From contig NW_019775419.1 of NCBI RefSeq assembly GCF_001039355.2, forward strand, positions 94,025 through 158,024: a stretch of DNA of 64,000 bases, written 5' to 3'. This DNA is from Lingula anatina (Eukaryota; Brachiopoda; Lingulata; Lingulida; Lingulidae). Below are positions 33,935-45,644 of this stretch, piece by piece; positions within the stretch are counted from its first letter, which is position 1, and every line of letters begins with the position of its first letter. The position numbers and the translations under genes are program-made. The notes below the pieces were generated by a model, which was given only the letters and a program-made list of their open reading frames with translations, did no database searches and was not told the origin of the DNA.

Positions 33935-36900
33935 TTACATGAACGTATTCACGGTTGCAGTTATCTTCTTTGAACATTTTGGGCAATTCCTTTCATTTTG
34001 AGCGCAATTTTTGCAGCAAGTTATATGGGCACAAGGCAGAAATAAAACGGTTGCATCTTCAGTACAGGACGAGGTGAAACAACGTCTTCTTTCTTTCAGG
34101 TCACGATTTTCACGACGCAGTACTGAAAATTATGAATACTTCATTTAAATATACAATTAACGGCCTTAGTGTTTAAACGTAAAGGATGAGTGCTGATAAG
34201 AGGGTAAAAGTGCCCACCTTTGTACATGAAAAATAAATTGTGAATGAATGAAAAAAATGATACCAAATCAAAATTAAGGTCTTACACTTTTATGTTCCAC
34301 TGTAAATTTTTTTAATTTTGAAATATCAAAAATTAATATCAAAATGACCTTGTTAAATATTCATGAAAATGTGTTTTAGGGGAGTTCTGAAATACATTGC
34401 TACATTTCTATAGTTGTAGTAAGGTGATAACTGTGAAATTTTGAAATTGGGTACAGAAGGTGCCAGTCTAAAAAAGAAAGGCAATAAGTGGCCAGTCAAT
34501 GCTTGTGATCAATATTTTGATTGCTTTATTCTTACACGTAGTGTTGATTGAAAGAAGAATCTCACAATGACTTGAGGATAAAAGATGTTAATTTTTTTAT
34601 ATAAGCCCCTGCCTAAGAGAAGCTAATTTTTCATGGTCAAAAAGACATGAATATAAGGTGAGATATATTTGAAAATCAGCTTGTCTCAGGGTTGGGCTTA
34701 ATATCTACCGAAACTTATTTGGACATTTTCCGTCCATATGCTAGCAGTCAGGCTTCTGATGTCAAGGAGATAAGTGAAAACCTATTGACTTGGTAAATAG
34801 TCCAAATGAGAGACCACCAGCCTATAATTAATTACCAGACATTTACCAGATAAAGCAAGCTAGCCACTATACTGATGAGCTTCTGCTAGATGGCCAGTTT
34901 GAAATCAGCGTATGCAAGGATGCACCTGATTTAATCAGAGCCAAATACAGTCAAGGCATATACCATACTAAACCAGACCTCCCATACTAAAACTAGATCC
35001 ATCAGTGGCTGGTGCTGTCAGTGTAAAGTAGGTGCCCAGACAATTGGAAGTGGTGCACATATCACTTCAGATCTGTGGTATATGGGGTTTGCCTTGGGGC
35101 AGGGATACAATAGAAAATTATGTTGTGGAGAAAGCTGTTTAGATGCTTCATATTTACCAACATCAAATGATGACAGTATCAGCGAGATAGAAAGTGTTTT
35201 GGACAGCACATCTGATTGATTGTCTATTGTTTCTTATTTTTTATTCTCACATTTGTATACTTTGTATAATGTAACTATTGCAGTGCGTTCTATACAAGGT
35301 CCATATCACACTTATAATCATATGAAATACTTTTTTTTATGAATTAAGTTCAATGTCATTCTGATTATTAGCCATAACTGTTAAGATGCAAACTTTAATT
35401 TTATTCAGTTTTTACTTATACTTTATCATTATTTTGGGAGAATTAATACCTTATTTATTTTATGATCATTGGGAACATTCCAAATAGTTATTTAGAGTGC
35501 TATTACAAATGATATTTTTGTTACTGTAACAGCTTTTTGCGATCAGCATTTTTTATATTTCTTTACAGAGCCTTTTACAAAATGTATATTAGTCATCAAT
35601 TCAATTATTTAGACCAACAAATGCTGGTGTAGGAGAAAAGTTACATAAAATGAATAAATATGCTGAAACAAGTTGTCCTATAGTTACAAGACCTCCATAC
35701 AGTAGAGTGAAACAGTGATGGCTTCAGTGAGAAAATACCATAATACACCACCCCTCCCTCTCTTCCCTCGGATTGAAAAAGAACAATTTTTTCCCATTTA
35801 CTTGTGCCACACCACATATATTTTACATATAACTCCTTTTGGCACCACAAGACACGTTTCAATGATTTTAGTAATATATATGCTGAAACAAGTTGCTGTC
35901 ATTCATTAGACTGCATACAACAGGTAAATCTGGCTACCTCCCCCCCCCCTCCACATACAACTCATTAAAAACACTAATTAACCATGCCTCAAACCAAATA
36001 ATATATTTTCATGCAACAAATATATGCATAAACTTTATAATAGCCAATTATATTAAAAACTTGACGATGGGCACTTTCCCAATGGTTACCGGCACTCACC
36101 CTTTCAGTTGAACTTCTTTTGATCAATGATATATCTTAATGAGAAAAGCTGCTATTAAATGAATGAGAACATCTTAACTTTCCAACATACAGCAATAATA
36201 AAGAAGATTTCGTCACGATATTGTTCAAACAACTTTATTTTCAATATTATCAATGTAGGGCATAACGTGTTAGATCTTACCTGATATTTCGTCATCACTA
36301 TCGTCAGTCTCGTAATCACTTCCCTCTGAGTTCTCTATAAAAAGAGATATTTTAGAGATACAAATGCCCTGAATTGTGAAGTAACAAACAAACCGAAATA
36401 CGCTCACAATATCAAGTTCTCTTAAAGTGGCATACAAACCGAGGGAGATAGTATCATAGTTTTTGTCTAAAAATATCTTGGGTAATCATCACCATTATAC
36501 ATGTGTATAATATTTTTCAAAACGCGATTTTAACTTCGTTTTTCGTCCGTTCTGTGCGTCAAACGGCTTGCACGCGCACAATTCATCCACTGCGCTCGCA
36601 CTTTTTACTACTAATACCATCAGGGCTACCTAACCAGAACAAACCAGTGTGGCCATTGCTTCATTCGACGATGCAGGGGAGGATCCAGGATTATTTGAGG
36701 GGGGGGGGGGGAATCCGGAACGACAGCCCTCGGATGCGAAGCCTACCATCGCCTCCTTGGTGTGGAGTTAGGGGCCTGCTAAAGGGCCCGAACATTTTCT
36801 GGTGCTTTGGAGAGCAAACAGTGCCCTTCGGTACGGTTTAGAACTATGATTTAACTAGTCAAAATACTAATTTCAAGAGGGGAATATTGGTGTGATATAT

Positions 36901-39485
36901 TTTTCAGAAACCAAATGGGGGGGGGGGGGGGGTCAGGACCCCCCACTCTGAATCCATCAATGACATGCTATTGCACTCTCTATTATAATCCTGCTTTTAT
37001 TCGTGCAAGTTTTGTGTCGTGCTGAGCCCTTCTATTTATCCTTGTCGTGTGCTTAAAAGTTTCTTCTTCCCATCGTCCGCTGCATTAATTTGTTAAATTG
37101 CACTTTTCCCGCATTTCTTCCCGCCTGTTCATTCATATCCTAGTGTCTGGGTCACGTGACACGCAAGGTATGTTACAAACGTGGGGTGTAAATGCGATTT
37201 TTAGTTCTTTATTTTTACGTACTGGGTGTGTGTTAGACGTTTTAACATTTAAATTAAAAAATTGAAATAGATCTTGTTTTTTGGATAGCCTGGTGTGGTG
37301 AAAGTTCTCTTTTTGTGTATCATTTTCACCTAATACCGTTTTGTATGCTGCGTTTACGATGATAAATAATTTTTCCACGAAAGCCAAGACTTTTAAAATA
37401 TCAGCCAAGTTCAATCCAATCAAAAATTTTAATGCCTAGCATTAATTACCTTCAATCAACATATTTTGTGACTTGACTTACCGGAATCAGAGCTTTGATT
37501 ATCTTCTTTTCTATTAGCGTGATTTTCTTCTAGGGCAAATATTTCGTCTATTATGATTTCAGCGTTGGGAGGTTCTGGACCTGAATAAATAGCGCGGATG
37601 TATAAAAAAGCGTATATGGCATTTTCTAGAATGGCATTTTCTAGAAAATTACTGGAAGGGCTTTCACAAATGACACCCCCTTTTTAAGCAACTCTGTAAG
37701 CATCACATTCAAATTGCCCCGTTACCTTCATAAATCACAATAGATAGATTTACTTCAGAGGTTAACGGAAACTACATGCAATAACTTTAAATTACCACAT
37801 GGACATTTGTGACACAGGTCAAGTAAATTGTTGAAAAATTACCTTTTTCTTTGAACATTTTTTCCAATATTTGCCGAATTACAGCAACATCAAAACCCAT
37901 TCCTAGAACTGAGCGAACTGCAGGTGACTTCATGGTAGATTCCATGGTCGTTTCCTAATTTAATTTTAATTTAAAAATGGTATACTAAAACACAATGTAT
38001 GTGACATATGCTAAAAACGACAAACAAAATAAAACACATATCTGATTTGCAATTTTTAAATTATGCGATAAAGAAAATATGCATGAGAAAAAAATAACCC
38101 TCACCACTCGGAACAACAAAAACATTATTATAAACTATGTCAGATTCCTACAGGCTTCACTTGTAAAGTGAAGTACATGTAAATTGTACTGTAACGATCA
38201 ATCCAGTAAAAGGTCTACACATGCAGATCCTGGCCAAATTCTCTTACCTTGGTAGGCGATGATTTTCCTTTCCCTTGGATATCCCTAATGAAGTCCACGC
38301 CTTTACATTGTTTGACAAACCCGCATTTAGGAAACCAACGTGCATGTTCTACCCATGGATCATCTCCTTGTGCCCAATTACCTAACTCTCCATTGCAGAA
38401 AAAACACTAAAAAGACGAAAAAGTACCATTTAAAATGTACTGCAATATTATGTAATGCGTTTCTTACAGTTTTAAGCGTAAAGTCGATCTAAGACTAGGG
38501 TAACATTTTATTGACAATCAATATCATACTTTTATTTGAATGCGTCGATTTTCAAAACAGAAAAATTAACTGTCACGTTCATAACATTAACTTTTGTTCT
38601 TGGCAATCTTAGTCTCAGGAAATTAAGTATCGTTTATTATTGCTATTAAACTCATATTTTTGTTCATTCATTTATCTATTAGATCTATCTATTCAATTAC
38701 CAATCTAAACTACAAATTCTGTGTCATACCTTAACTTTATCATCGTAGCCTGCATAAAAGAATCCAGCGTGTGCCAGTTCTGCAGGAGTCTGGGACTTGC
38801 CTCTGGGCCAGTTGGTAAAGGACCCAATTCTGAACATTTTAAAGGCAAAGTGTTGGTTCTTTGGCCTTTCAAACACTATGGGGCTCTCCTCTGAAGGCGC
38901 CAGCAGGGTTTCTTGCAAGTTTGACTGGTTGACAAAACTGCAAAGTGGAAAGTGTCGGCGGTGTTCAGCCATTGGGTCTTCCCCGGTTTCAAAGTTGCAC
39001 ATCTTCCCTTGGCAAAACACGCAGCGCACCATGTCTGTTCTTCCAGTGAATACAAACCCTGCTTCTGCCACAGCCTGCGGGTGTATGTCGCTATTTGGCC
39101 AATTGACAAACGTCTCTAATCTTGCCCACGTGCCTTGGCGGTAGTAAGAATCGCTTCTAGATTCACATTTAGCATGATCCTCTTCAGGTCTGGGAGAAGG
39201 TGTTGATAATATAGGTACATTACTGTTGCTCAGTCCATTGATATAATCGCATGTCGGAAAATGCCTCTTGTGTTCTAACTCTGGGTTGTCTCCCGGTTGC
39301 CAGCTCTGCAAACGTCCATTGCAAGAGAAACAAATGACCTTGTCACCCTCCCCAGAATAATAAAATCCTGCTCGGGCAAGACGCGTTGCTCCCACAGGTG
39401 CGGTTACAGGCCAGTTTTGAAACGACTTGACCCTCAGCGCTTCATACTGCATATCTTCACCAGGACTAAATGGGGGCCGGTCCAT
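33935..39485 (-). CDS. Inhibitor of apoptosis protein (BIR x3, UBA, RING), gene A
   Basis: A predicted cytosolic E3 ubiquitin ligase and caspase/IBM-peptide binder with XIAP-like architecture. Exons: 38730-39485, 38248-38406, 37843-37954, 37482-37580, 36281-36334, 33935-34122; all junctions are GT-AG and in phase; 455 residues. BIR1 is ~14-82 (zinc ligands C52, C55, H72, C79), BIR2 ~119-187 (C155, C158, H175, C182) and BIR3 ~215-285 (C253, C256, H273, C280). BIR3 has D267 and W276 where XIAP has groove residues E314 and W323. UBA is ~306-342 with the MGF motif, followed by an acidic linker. RING is ~408-455, ending TVNTFM. The first RING cysteines are spaced C-x4-C, not C-x2-C. The start is the ATG at 39485, because the ancestral upstream ATG runs into TAA. 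Intron 5 carries a 1.9-kb transposon. Confidence 0.93.
34184..36100. mobile_element. DNA transposon in intron 5 of IAP gene A
   Basis: Gene B intron 5 is 250 bp while gene A intron 5 is 2.16 kb. The excess lies between GGATGAGTGCTGATAA on the left and its imperfect inverse TTACCGGCACTCACC on the right. With the adjoining AAAGTGCCCA these make inverted repeats of about 36 bp. Inside, on the plus strand near 35000-35219, a frame reads [20 protein letters not shown] and then [10 protein letters not shown], ending at a stop. This resembles the cysteine/histidine C-terminal tail seen in some animal DDE transposases. The rest is too degraded to classify. Confidence 0.7.
34980..35219 (+). pseudogene. 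Transposase C-terminal remnant
   Basis: The open stretch encodes [17 protein letters not shown] followed by LWYMGFA and an acidic serine-rich end ([18 protein letters not shown]) before TGA. A related pattern (CxC, GxxH, LWYLGFAR) occurs at the C-terminus of some invertebrate transposases. The upstream frame is interrupted. Family assignment is tentative. Confidence 0.5.
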
Positions 39486-39904
39486 TTTTTAAACGTTCAC
39501 GTTATCACTAGAATTAGACATTTAATTGACTAGCATATCCCACTTAATGACCCAACAGTGTTTTTGGGTAATATCTGGATAGGGAAAGGGTTTAATCACT
39601 TTTTGAGCCGATAAAAAAGAGTTATCGTTGTTATTTTGAATAACATGGATCCATACAAAGTTAGTGGTTAAGTCTCCTGTCCTAAGAAGGGAAATTTTTA
39701 AGTGTTTTCGTCTTAGAACGTCGATCGCTGTTAGTTCTGAAATGATGAGAAATCGAAATCATTAATTAATATATCAGGAAAGATCTAATCAACTAAAATC
39801 CATCGCGTTCAATACTGTTACTACGCACATACATGAACTTATTTTATTAACCACAAATGTCTCCGGTTTTTCATCCCAATATCTAATCAGTTATGATAAT
39901 AATA
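39486..39904. other. Upstream region of IAP gene A
   Basis: The first ~200 bp align with sequence upstream of gene B (about 51060-51200), so the promoter-proximal region was part of the duplication. No TATA box or other element is clear. Confidence 0.5.
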
Positions 39905-41138
39905 GGGGAGACCGGGGCTAGTTGGACCCGGGGGTAAGTTGGCCCTTGTCAATTTATGAAAAAGTTACTACGGGGTAAAAAATTTGATCATTTTGTAAAG
40001 TGACTGTATCCAATAATGCCAGGAAAGCGGCGGTCGTAAAAAAAGTTTTATTTAGGCGGTGAGCCCAACTAAAAGAATTCTGCATCCTAAAATAACTTTA
40101 TCAAAGATGATTTAAAATCTGTTTTCATAGGCTTTTAATTGATTATAGTATATAACCACTGAAAAAGCAAGGGCTGTGTAAAAATGTCCTGAAAAACTAT
40201 AGACCAATATCACATCTACCTTTCTTAGGTAAATTCCATGAAAAAATGGCATGTTCGCAACTAAGTAGTTATCTGGCTGAAAATAAACTCTTTGGGAAAT
40301 TTCAGTCTGTCTGTAAAGAAGGCCACAGCACTGAGACAGCTCTACTTCGAGTCCACAACGACATAATGTTTGCCCTGAATAAACAAAGAGACGTCATTTT
40401 AGTACTTCTAGACCTTTCAGCAGCTTTGGGCACTATAGATCATGACATTCTTCTTTATAGGTTGCAGCATCGCTTTGGAGTGAATGGACTTGCACTTAGT
40501 TGGTTTACCTCATACCTGAAAAACAGAACACAATGGGTTTAAATAAAGTCAGCTTTATCTCAGCCAATTAACTTTCAGTATGGTGTCCACAAGGGTCTGT
40601 GTTAGGTCCCTTCCTATTCTCATTATACATGTTACCTGTAGAAAATATCATACTAAGGCATGGTCTGAACACTGTCATTTTTCAGATGACACACAAGTCT
40701 ATATTACATGCAAGAGCAGCCAGTCTGCAACAATCACTTCTATGGAGGCTTGTCTTACAGAGATTCGAGAATGGATGAGCGTGAACATGTTTGTTTTAAA
40801 TGATAGTAAGACTAAGTTGATATGGTTCACATCAAGGTTCAAGGCAAATAGGAAAATTGCAGCAAACGCCAACATTTGAATGAAAGATATTCTTGTAAAA
40901 CCATCTAGTTCTGTAAAAATCTGGGAAATCGATGAAAATGGCACTATGGGGAAGCGTGTATCTGAAGTGTGTAAATCAGCATCTTATGCACTATGGCGTA
41001 TTGGAAAAATAAGGAAAGTGTTATATAACAAAACCACTGAAAATTAGTACATGCACTTGTATCATCAAGATTAGATTACTGCAATAGGCTCTTCTAACAC
41101 AATAGTGTCAAACTGGGCCAACTAGCCCCGGTCTCCCC
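39905..41138. mobile_element. TIR element (TA-flanked) enclosing a LINE fragment
   Basis: Perfect 21-bp terminal inverted repeats GGGGAGACCGGGGCTAGTTGG lie at 39905-39925 and, inverted, at 41118-41138. TA is present on both sides (39903-39904 and 41139-41140). The 1234-bp interior is mostly a plus-strand LINE reverse-transcriptase fragment. Either a LINE inserted into a short TIR element, or a TIR element captured it. Confidence 0.8.
40180..41060 (+). pseudogene. LINE reverse transcriptase fragment (CR1/L2-like)
   Basis: Frames on the plus strand read HSTETALLRVHNDIMFAL, then LVLLDLSAALGTIDHDIL (first palm motif), then LSWFTSYLKNRTQWV. A shifted frame follows with SDDTQVYI at the YADD position and a WMSVNMFVLNDSKTK thumb motif. 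Stops and frameshifts interrupt it. Motif wording is typical of CR1/L2-type elements. It is unrelated in sequence to the LINE at 30.9-33.8 kb. Confidence 0.85.
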
Positions 41139-41774
41139 TAGCTCTAGTCGCCGCTTAACCCCACGCCTGCTATGAAATTAACTGCTAGGTGCTTAAACAG
41201 TGTAAGAAGTGTTTTGGTCATTTATAAAAAAGTTTTTAAAACTTTAAATAATGTTTTTCCAGAATGTTATAAAAACACTAATAAAACTCCACGAGATAAC
41301 GATTATCCCCGAAGAAGGCCCAGGGGCCGAAAGCTTGGATTATATTTGTCAATTGTAAAATAGATCTTCAGAGATGCATCAGTGATAATACTCATAAAGT
41401 TTTAAAGAAACGGTCTTCGAATCTTTCTACGATTATTATAACGTTACCATAATGTGTTTTTGTTAGCTGGAGCATTATTTTGCATAACGTTACCATATTG
41501 TTATTCTGTACCATAACCGGCATGTAACCAGTTCAAAGACATATTGTAGCAAAATGCCAAACATTATGAACATTTCTTGAAAAAAAAACATGATTTCACA
41601 TTTGGTTAAAAGGCGGGTTATGAAAGTAGCTATTTTTCCAGTAGGCTATTTTCTATGGATGTGAAGCTTGGGTAAATAATAGTGCTAAACTGGTAGAGGT
41701 ACATGTACGTGTAACTTACAGGTCAATTGCAAAGTTTCTGCTTGGTGTATGAGTGACAACACATATATATATAA

Positions 41775-41994
41775 GCCTTGAAACTAGTCTCGGATGTATG
41801 ACAGTAAAAAACGTCGCCTACGCACAACATATGTGATCAGGTCAAGAACCCGGATGGACGGCGCCGCATCACTGATGTATACCGCAATCAAAACAATATA
41901 GTTCCCCCAAAACACGTGGATCTAACAAATCACTCGGATGATGTTGTGCGTAGGCGATTTTTTACTGTCATACATCCGAGACTAGTTTCAAGGC
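41775..41994. mobile_element. MITE with ~55-bp inverted repeats
   Basis: The left arm 41775-41830 (GCCTTGAAACTAGTCTCGGA...) reappears inverted at 41941-41994, with only a 2-bp indel. The 110-bp interior has no coding sequence. No target duplication is recognised. Confidence 0.75.
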
Positions 41995-42190
41995 GTTCGG
42001 AAGATAGCCGGAAATTGTCGAGGAGTTCTGAATGTCCTGTCAGGGCGCCGCCATGTTTATTATTGTTTACATCCGGGTATCTAGAGTAGTTTGCACTACT
42101 TCCAAAATGGCGACGTCTGTCATACGGCCGAGATATATGATGACGCAGGAATCAATCGACGGTGAGCCGAGTGAATAAGCCAGTGTCAGC

Positions 42191-43214
42191 ACTAGATCAT
42201 ATACGGCAGCGGGACGGAAGCTAGTAATCATGGCGGCCCCCAGCGCCGCCGCAATCGGCAATCCTCGGCTCATTCCGCAAGCTCCATACTAACCATACTT
42301 ATTGTCGAGTGCGAAGACATCCGAGTAGTTCCGAGTGGCGCCGCCGAGACATTTATAGGATGTAGTTTTACAGCAAAATATCTAGGAAAATATACATGTA
42401 TGCTATAGGCTATCCCTAGGGATTCTTTATTGATACACCTTCACAAATAAGGTACAATCAAAGACAGTACATCTAGCAGAGTACAAACAAGTAAATGAAT
42501 AAATATACATGATTTTGATGCGATATAGATGAATAGGCCTACGTGTTTAAAAATGGGCCGAAGTACAATCATAGAGGTAAAACAGACAACTCCAGCTACA
42601 GATACGTAAATTTGCAGGACGTGGAAACGCATTTAGACCCAATTAGATAAATGTATAATAATACTAATAAATGAGTTTATAAAGTGATATATATAAAATT
42701 TATAATGATAATCTACAGGCGATGAATTTAAATACAAACACTGAAAAGAGTACAATGTATAAGAGAGGGTTTGTTCCCTTTGTTGGAAGCATCTATTTAC
42801 AAAACGCATAACCATTCTAAGAATATTTAAGTCTTGAGCACCCATAAGAAAATTATACAGTTCATTAAAGCTGAAGTCGCCTAGGGGTAGGAACTCTGAC
42901 AGCTGCCCTCTGAAGGGATCACGTATTGAATCATATGTTTTGCACTCTAGCAGGAGGTGGAACTCATCTACTTTATTCAAACCGCAAAGTTTACAAAATC
43001 CCAGGTATAATACGATTAAAAAATAAAAAAGATAAATTAAAAAGTAAATAAAAATTATATGCTATATTCCTAGTTATTATACGATTAAAAAAAAAACAAT
43101 TGAACTGTGTTTTGATCGGCACTACAACATTCGACTATCAGCCTTAGCATCTCGTCGCTAGGGACCGCCATGTTGGATTACTCACTTCCGTCCCGCTGCC
43201 GTATATGATCTAGT
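42191..43214. mobile_element. Inverted-repeat-bounded region with nested LINE tail
   Basis: ACTAGATCATATACGGCAGC with the adjacent GGGACGGAAG and an ATGGCGGC word (42191-42235) recurs inverted at about 43162-43214. Between them lie 42252-42337, which matches 62760-62845 in opposite orientation, and a LINE 3' fragment. It is probably an old composite of repeats. Confidence 0.5.
42640..43015 (-). pseudogene. LINE C-terminal fragment
   Basis: The minus strand reads FCKLCGLNKVDEFHLLLEC followed by KTYDSIRDPF. This is a CxxC...H...C knuckle plus the DEFHxLLECxxYxxIR pattern common at the end of LINE reverse-transcriptase proteins. It is a truncated relic. Confidence 0.7.
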
Positions 43215-43219
43215 GTTGT

Positions 43220-45030
43220 GTTGTCGGCCTTAAAATGTCGTTTGACTACGCCAGACTTATCTTTGTTGGAATAAATGATCTATCTTTCTATCGAGCCAGT
43301 AAGTTGGCCTACTAATACAGTACGTACGGAGGTACCCGGTATCTACAGCTCAAATTATTTTAGGGTATTTACAAGAGTGGAGTAAATCGTATCGTGTTCT
43401 TAACACTCGATCTCCCCTCTGTCCGCCTACAGTGCATGGACTACACATTTCTGCTACAGGTGACACACGTGCAACTCTCTTCATCTCTACACCGCAGCAT
43501 CAATACTCGTACAGTCTATACAATTAACGCAAGGTAGGCCCTATCAGTTAACCTTACCTATACGAGCTGAAGTGAAGTCATTTCCACTGACGCCAGCCAA
43601 TCATGCCTGTGTTCTAACAAAACCAAAAAAAAATCCCCTATGCTATTTTTATCTTAAAGGGGGTTGCCTCGCGTCATTCACCTTCTTTATTTATTTTTTG
43701 GTTCTAGCATTTAAAAAAGGGTTATGAAGTCAGTGGAGATGACAATGTGACAGTGTCTAATTTGAAACCTAATTTGAGACCCTTTACACTGTAACATTAG
43801 GCCTAACGACACAAAATTTTAATAAGATGAATGCCTGGTGGACAGTAGAACTATGCACGCTTATGACTTATGACTTATGGGCAGAAACCACCAAATGATT
43901 TCCCATTGACGACCATACTAAGAAATGCCTGCAAAATTACTGGGTGAAACATTACCCATCCCAATGGACAGCAGACACACTGACAAAACTCCCAGTGGCA
44001 CAAAAATATACTGTCATCAGACATTCTTTCTGGGGTCCGCCATATAGATAAACGTCCTAATAAAATATTCGTCCCGATAGATACGCCTCTATACCAGGGC
44101 CGTAGCCTGCTGGGGGCAGGGGGGGGGGGGGGCAACTGCCCCTTCCCCCTGGGATTTGAGGTGCAAAAAAAAAATAATAATAATAAAATAATCGCACAGG
44201 TAAAAAAATTTGCAAAGTTGGTTATCAATTCTGTGAGAAAATGTACTCATGGCCACTAGACAATTATTCAAGAATCTGTTTACAAAGGTGTACTGTTTTT
44301 AGCCAACTCAGTTCATGCCAAAAAGCTCACCCTCCCTTAGGGAGCTATCCCCCAGGCTGTACTTATGGCAAAATGAACCCACAATTTCTGACTTCTGATT
44401 GAGCAATAAATAACAGTTAAATGCACTAGAATGCAGTATTATACATACAGTTTTTAAAAATTTTCCACACCGTGTGAGGGGGACACACCCTCCCACACCT
44501 ATCACCACACTCCTATCACTTTCGAGTGATAGTCTGACTGCGAGTACCGACCCACTTAGTGATCTGACTTAATTACAACCTGATATTTATTACCTTAAAG
44601 GTATGGTAAGCTCTAAAAAAGGGGCAAATTCCCTAAGAAAACGAATTTCACCCGGGTAAACTGGACTTAATTTTACCAGTCCATTTTTGTTCTAAATCAT
44701 CAATCCAAACTATCCAAGAGCACTTTTACAATTAGTTTGAGTTTCTTACGATGTCTTAAGATACTATATATGATCAGAATTTAAATTCTCCCAACCTACA
44801 CATTACTTAAATTAAGTAAAAGTTATCGATTAATTGCATTTCCAAACAAACTATGTTGTTTACAAGGGCGCGTCGGAAGCGGGAGGAGGGGGCTGCAGCC
44901 AATAATTTGCTCTTGTATCTTCCCCTGGCTTAAGCTACCCTTGCTCGCACAGCCCCCCCCCCTTCCCCCTTCCGACAGCAGTGAGGATGAATTAACGGGA
45001 GTGTTAACTTGACATATAAATAACGTGAGC
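43220..45030. other. Gene-poor stretch between the IAP genes
   Basis: No recognisable gene. It contains G/C homopolymers (about 44118-44132 and 44951-44960) and scattered fragments of GC-rich dispersed repeats such as CCAGGGCCGTAGCC at 44094. Confidence 0.4.
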
Positions 45031-45034
45031 GCAG

Positions 45035-45268
45035 ACCTCCGCCAAGGCAGCAATTTTTTTATTATTATTGATTATTGATTGATTATTGATCCGGATCACT
45101 ACCAAAAACTAATCATCTCTTCCTTGGCCCACTTCCGACAGTTCCTGAAAATTTCATTAAAATCGGTCCATAATTTTTTGGGTTACAGTATGTTGATGAC
45201 AAACAAACAAACAAACAAACAGACAAACAAACAAACAGGGGTGAAAACATAACCTCCCTGGCGGAGGT
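45035..45268. mobile_element. Dispersed repeat bounded by ACCTCCGCCAAGG inverted ends
   Basis: The left end ACCTCCGCCAAGG (45035-45047) and right end CCCTGGCGGAGGT (45256-45268) are inverted with one mismatch. The interior holds TTTCATTAAAATCGGTCCAT and an (ACAA)n tract. From memory, very similar sequences are widespread in marine invertebrate genomes. No coding sequence. Confidence 0.65.
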
Positions 45269-45481
45269 AAAAATTACGAGCATTTACGAGAACAAACTTT
45301 GCCCTTACTAGGGCTTTAAATTTTGACCTGAAATTTTATCAGAATACAGTAATATGCTCAAATATCCACTAATAGTAATACATATTTAAGTCCACCCCCT
45401 CTTCCCCAGCATTACTGAAGTTGCTGAAACATTTATAATCTGAAATAGAAATGTGGCAACGCCATACCAAACCGGAGGGCC

Positions 45482-45484
45482 TAT

Positions 45485-45527
<43 letters not shown>

Positions 45528-45530
45528 TTG
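45482..45530. repeat. (ATTT)n microsatellite
   Basis: About twelve uninterrupted TATT/ATTT units. Confidence 0.95.
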
Positions 45531-45644
45531 AACGTAAAATACAAGTGAGAAGGCGGTTTGAACATGTTGACATATTCTAAAACAACTTTTTAAACAAATT
45601 CAATATAACGAAGCAACCATTTTGAGCAATAGTGTACCCGTAAT

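Noticed and set aside
38797-39144. Plus-strand frames opposite the IAP exons (also 50150-50524)
   Set aside because: Antisense shadows of BIR-encoding exons.
41172-41363. 63-codon basic open frame after the TIR element
   Set aside because: Faint LINE-tail resemblance only. Too short and no neighbouring support.
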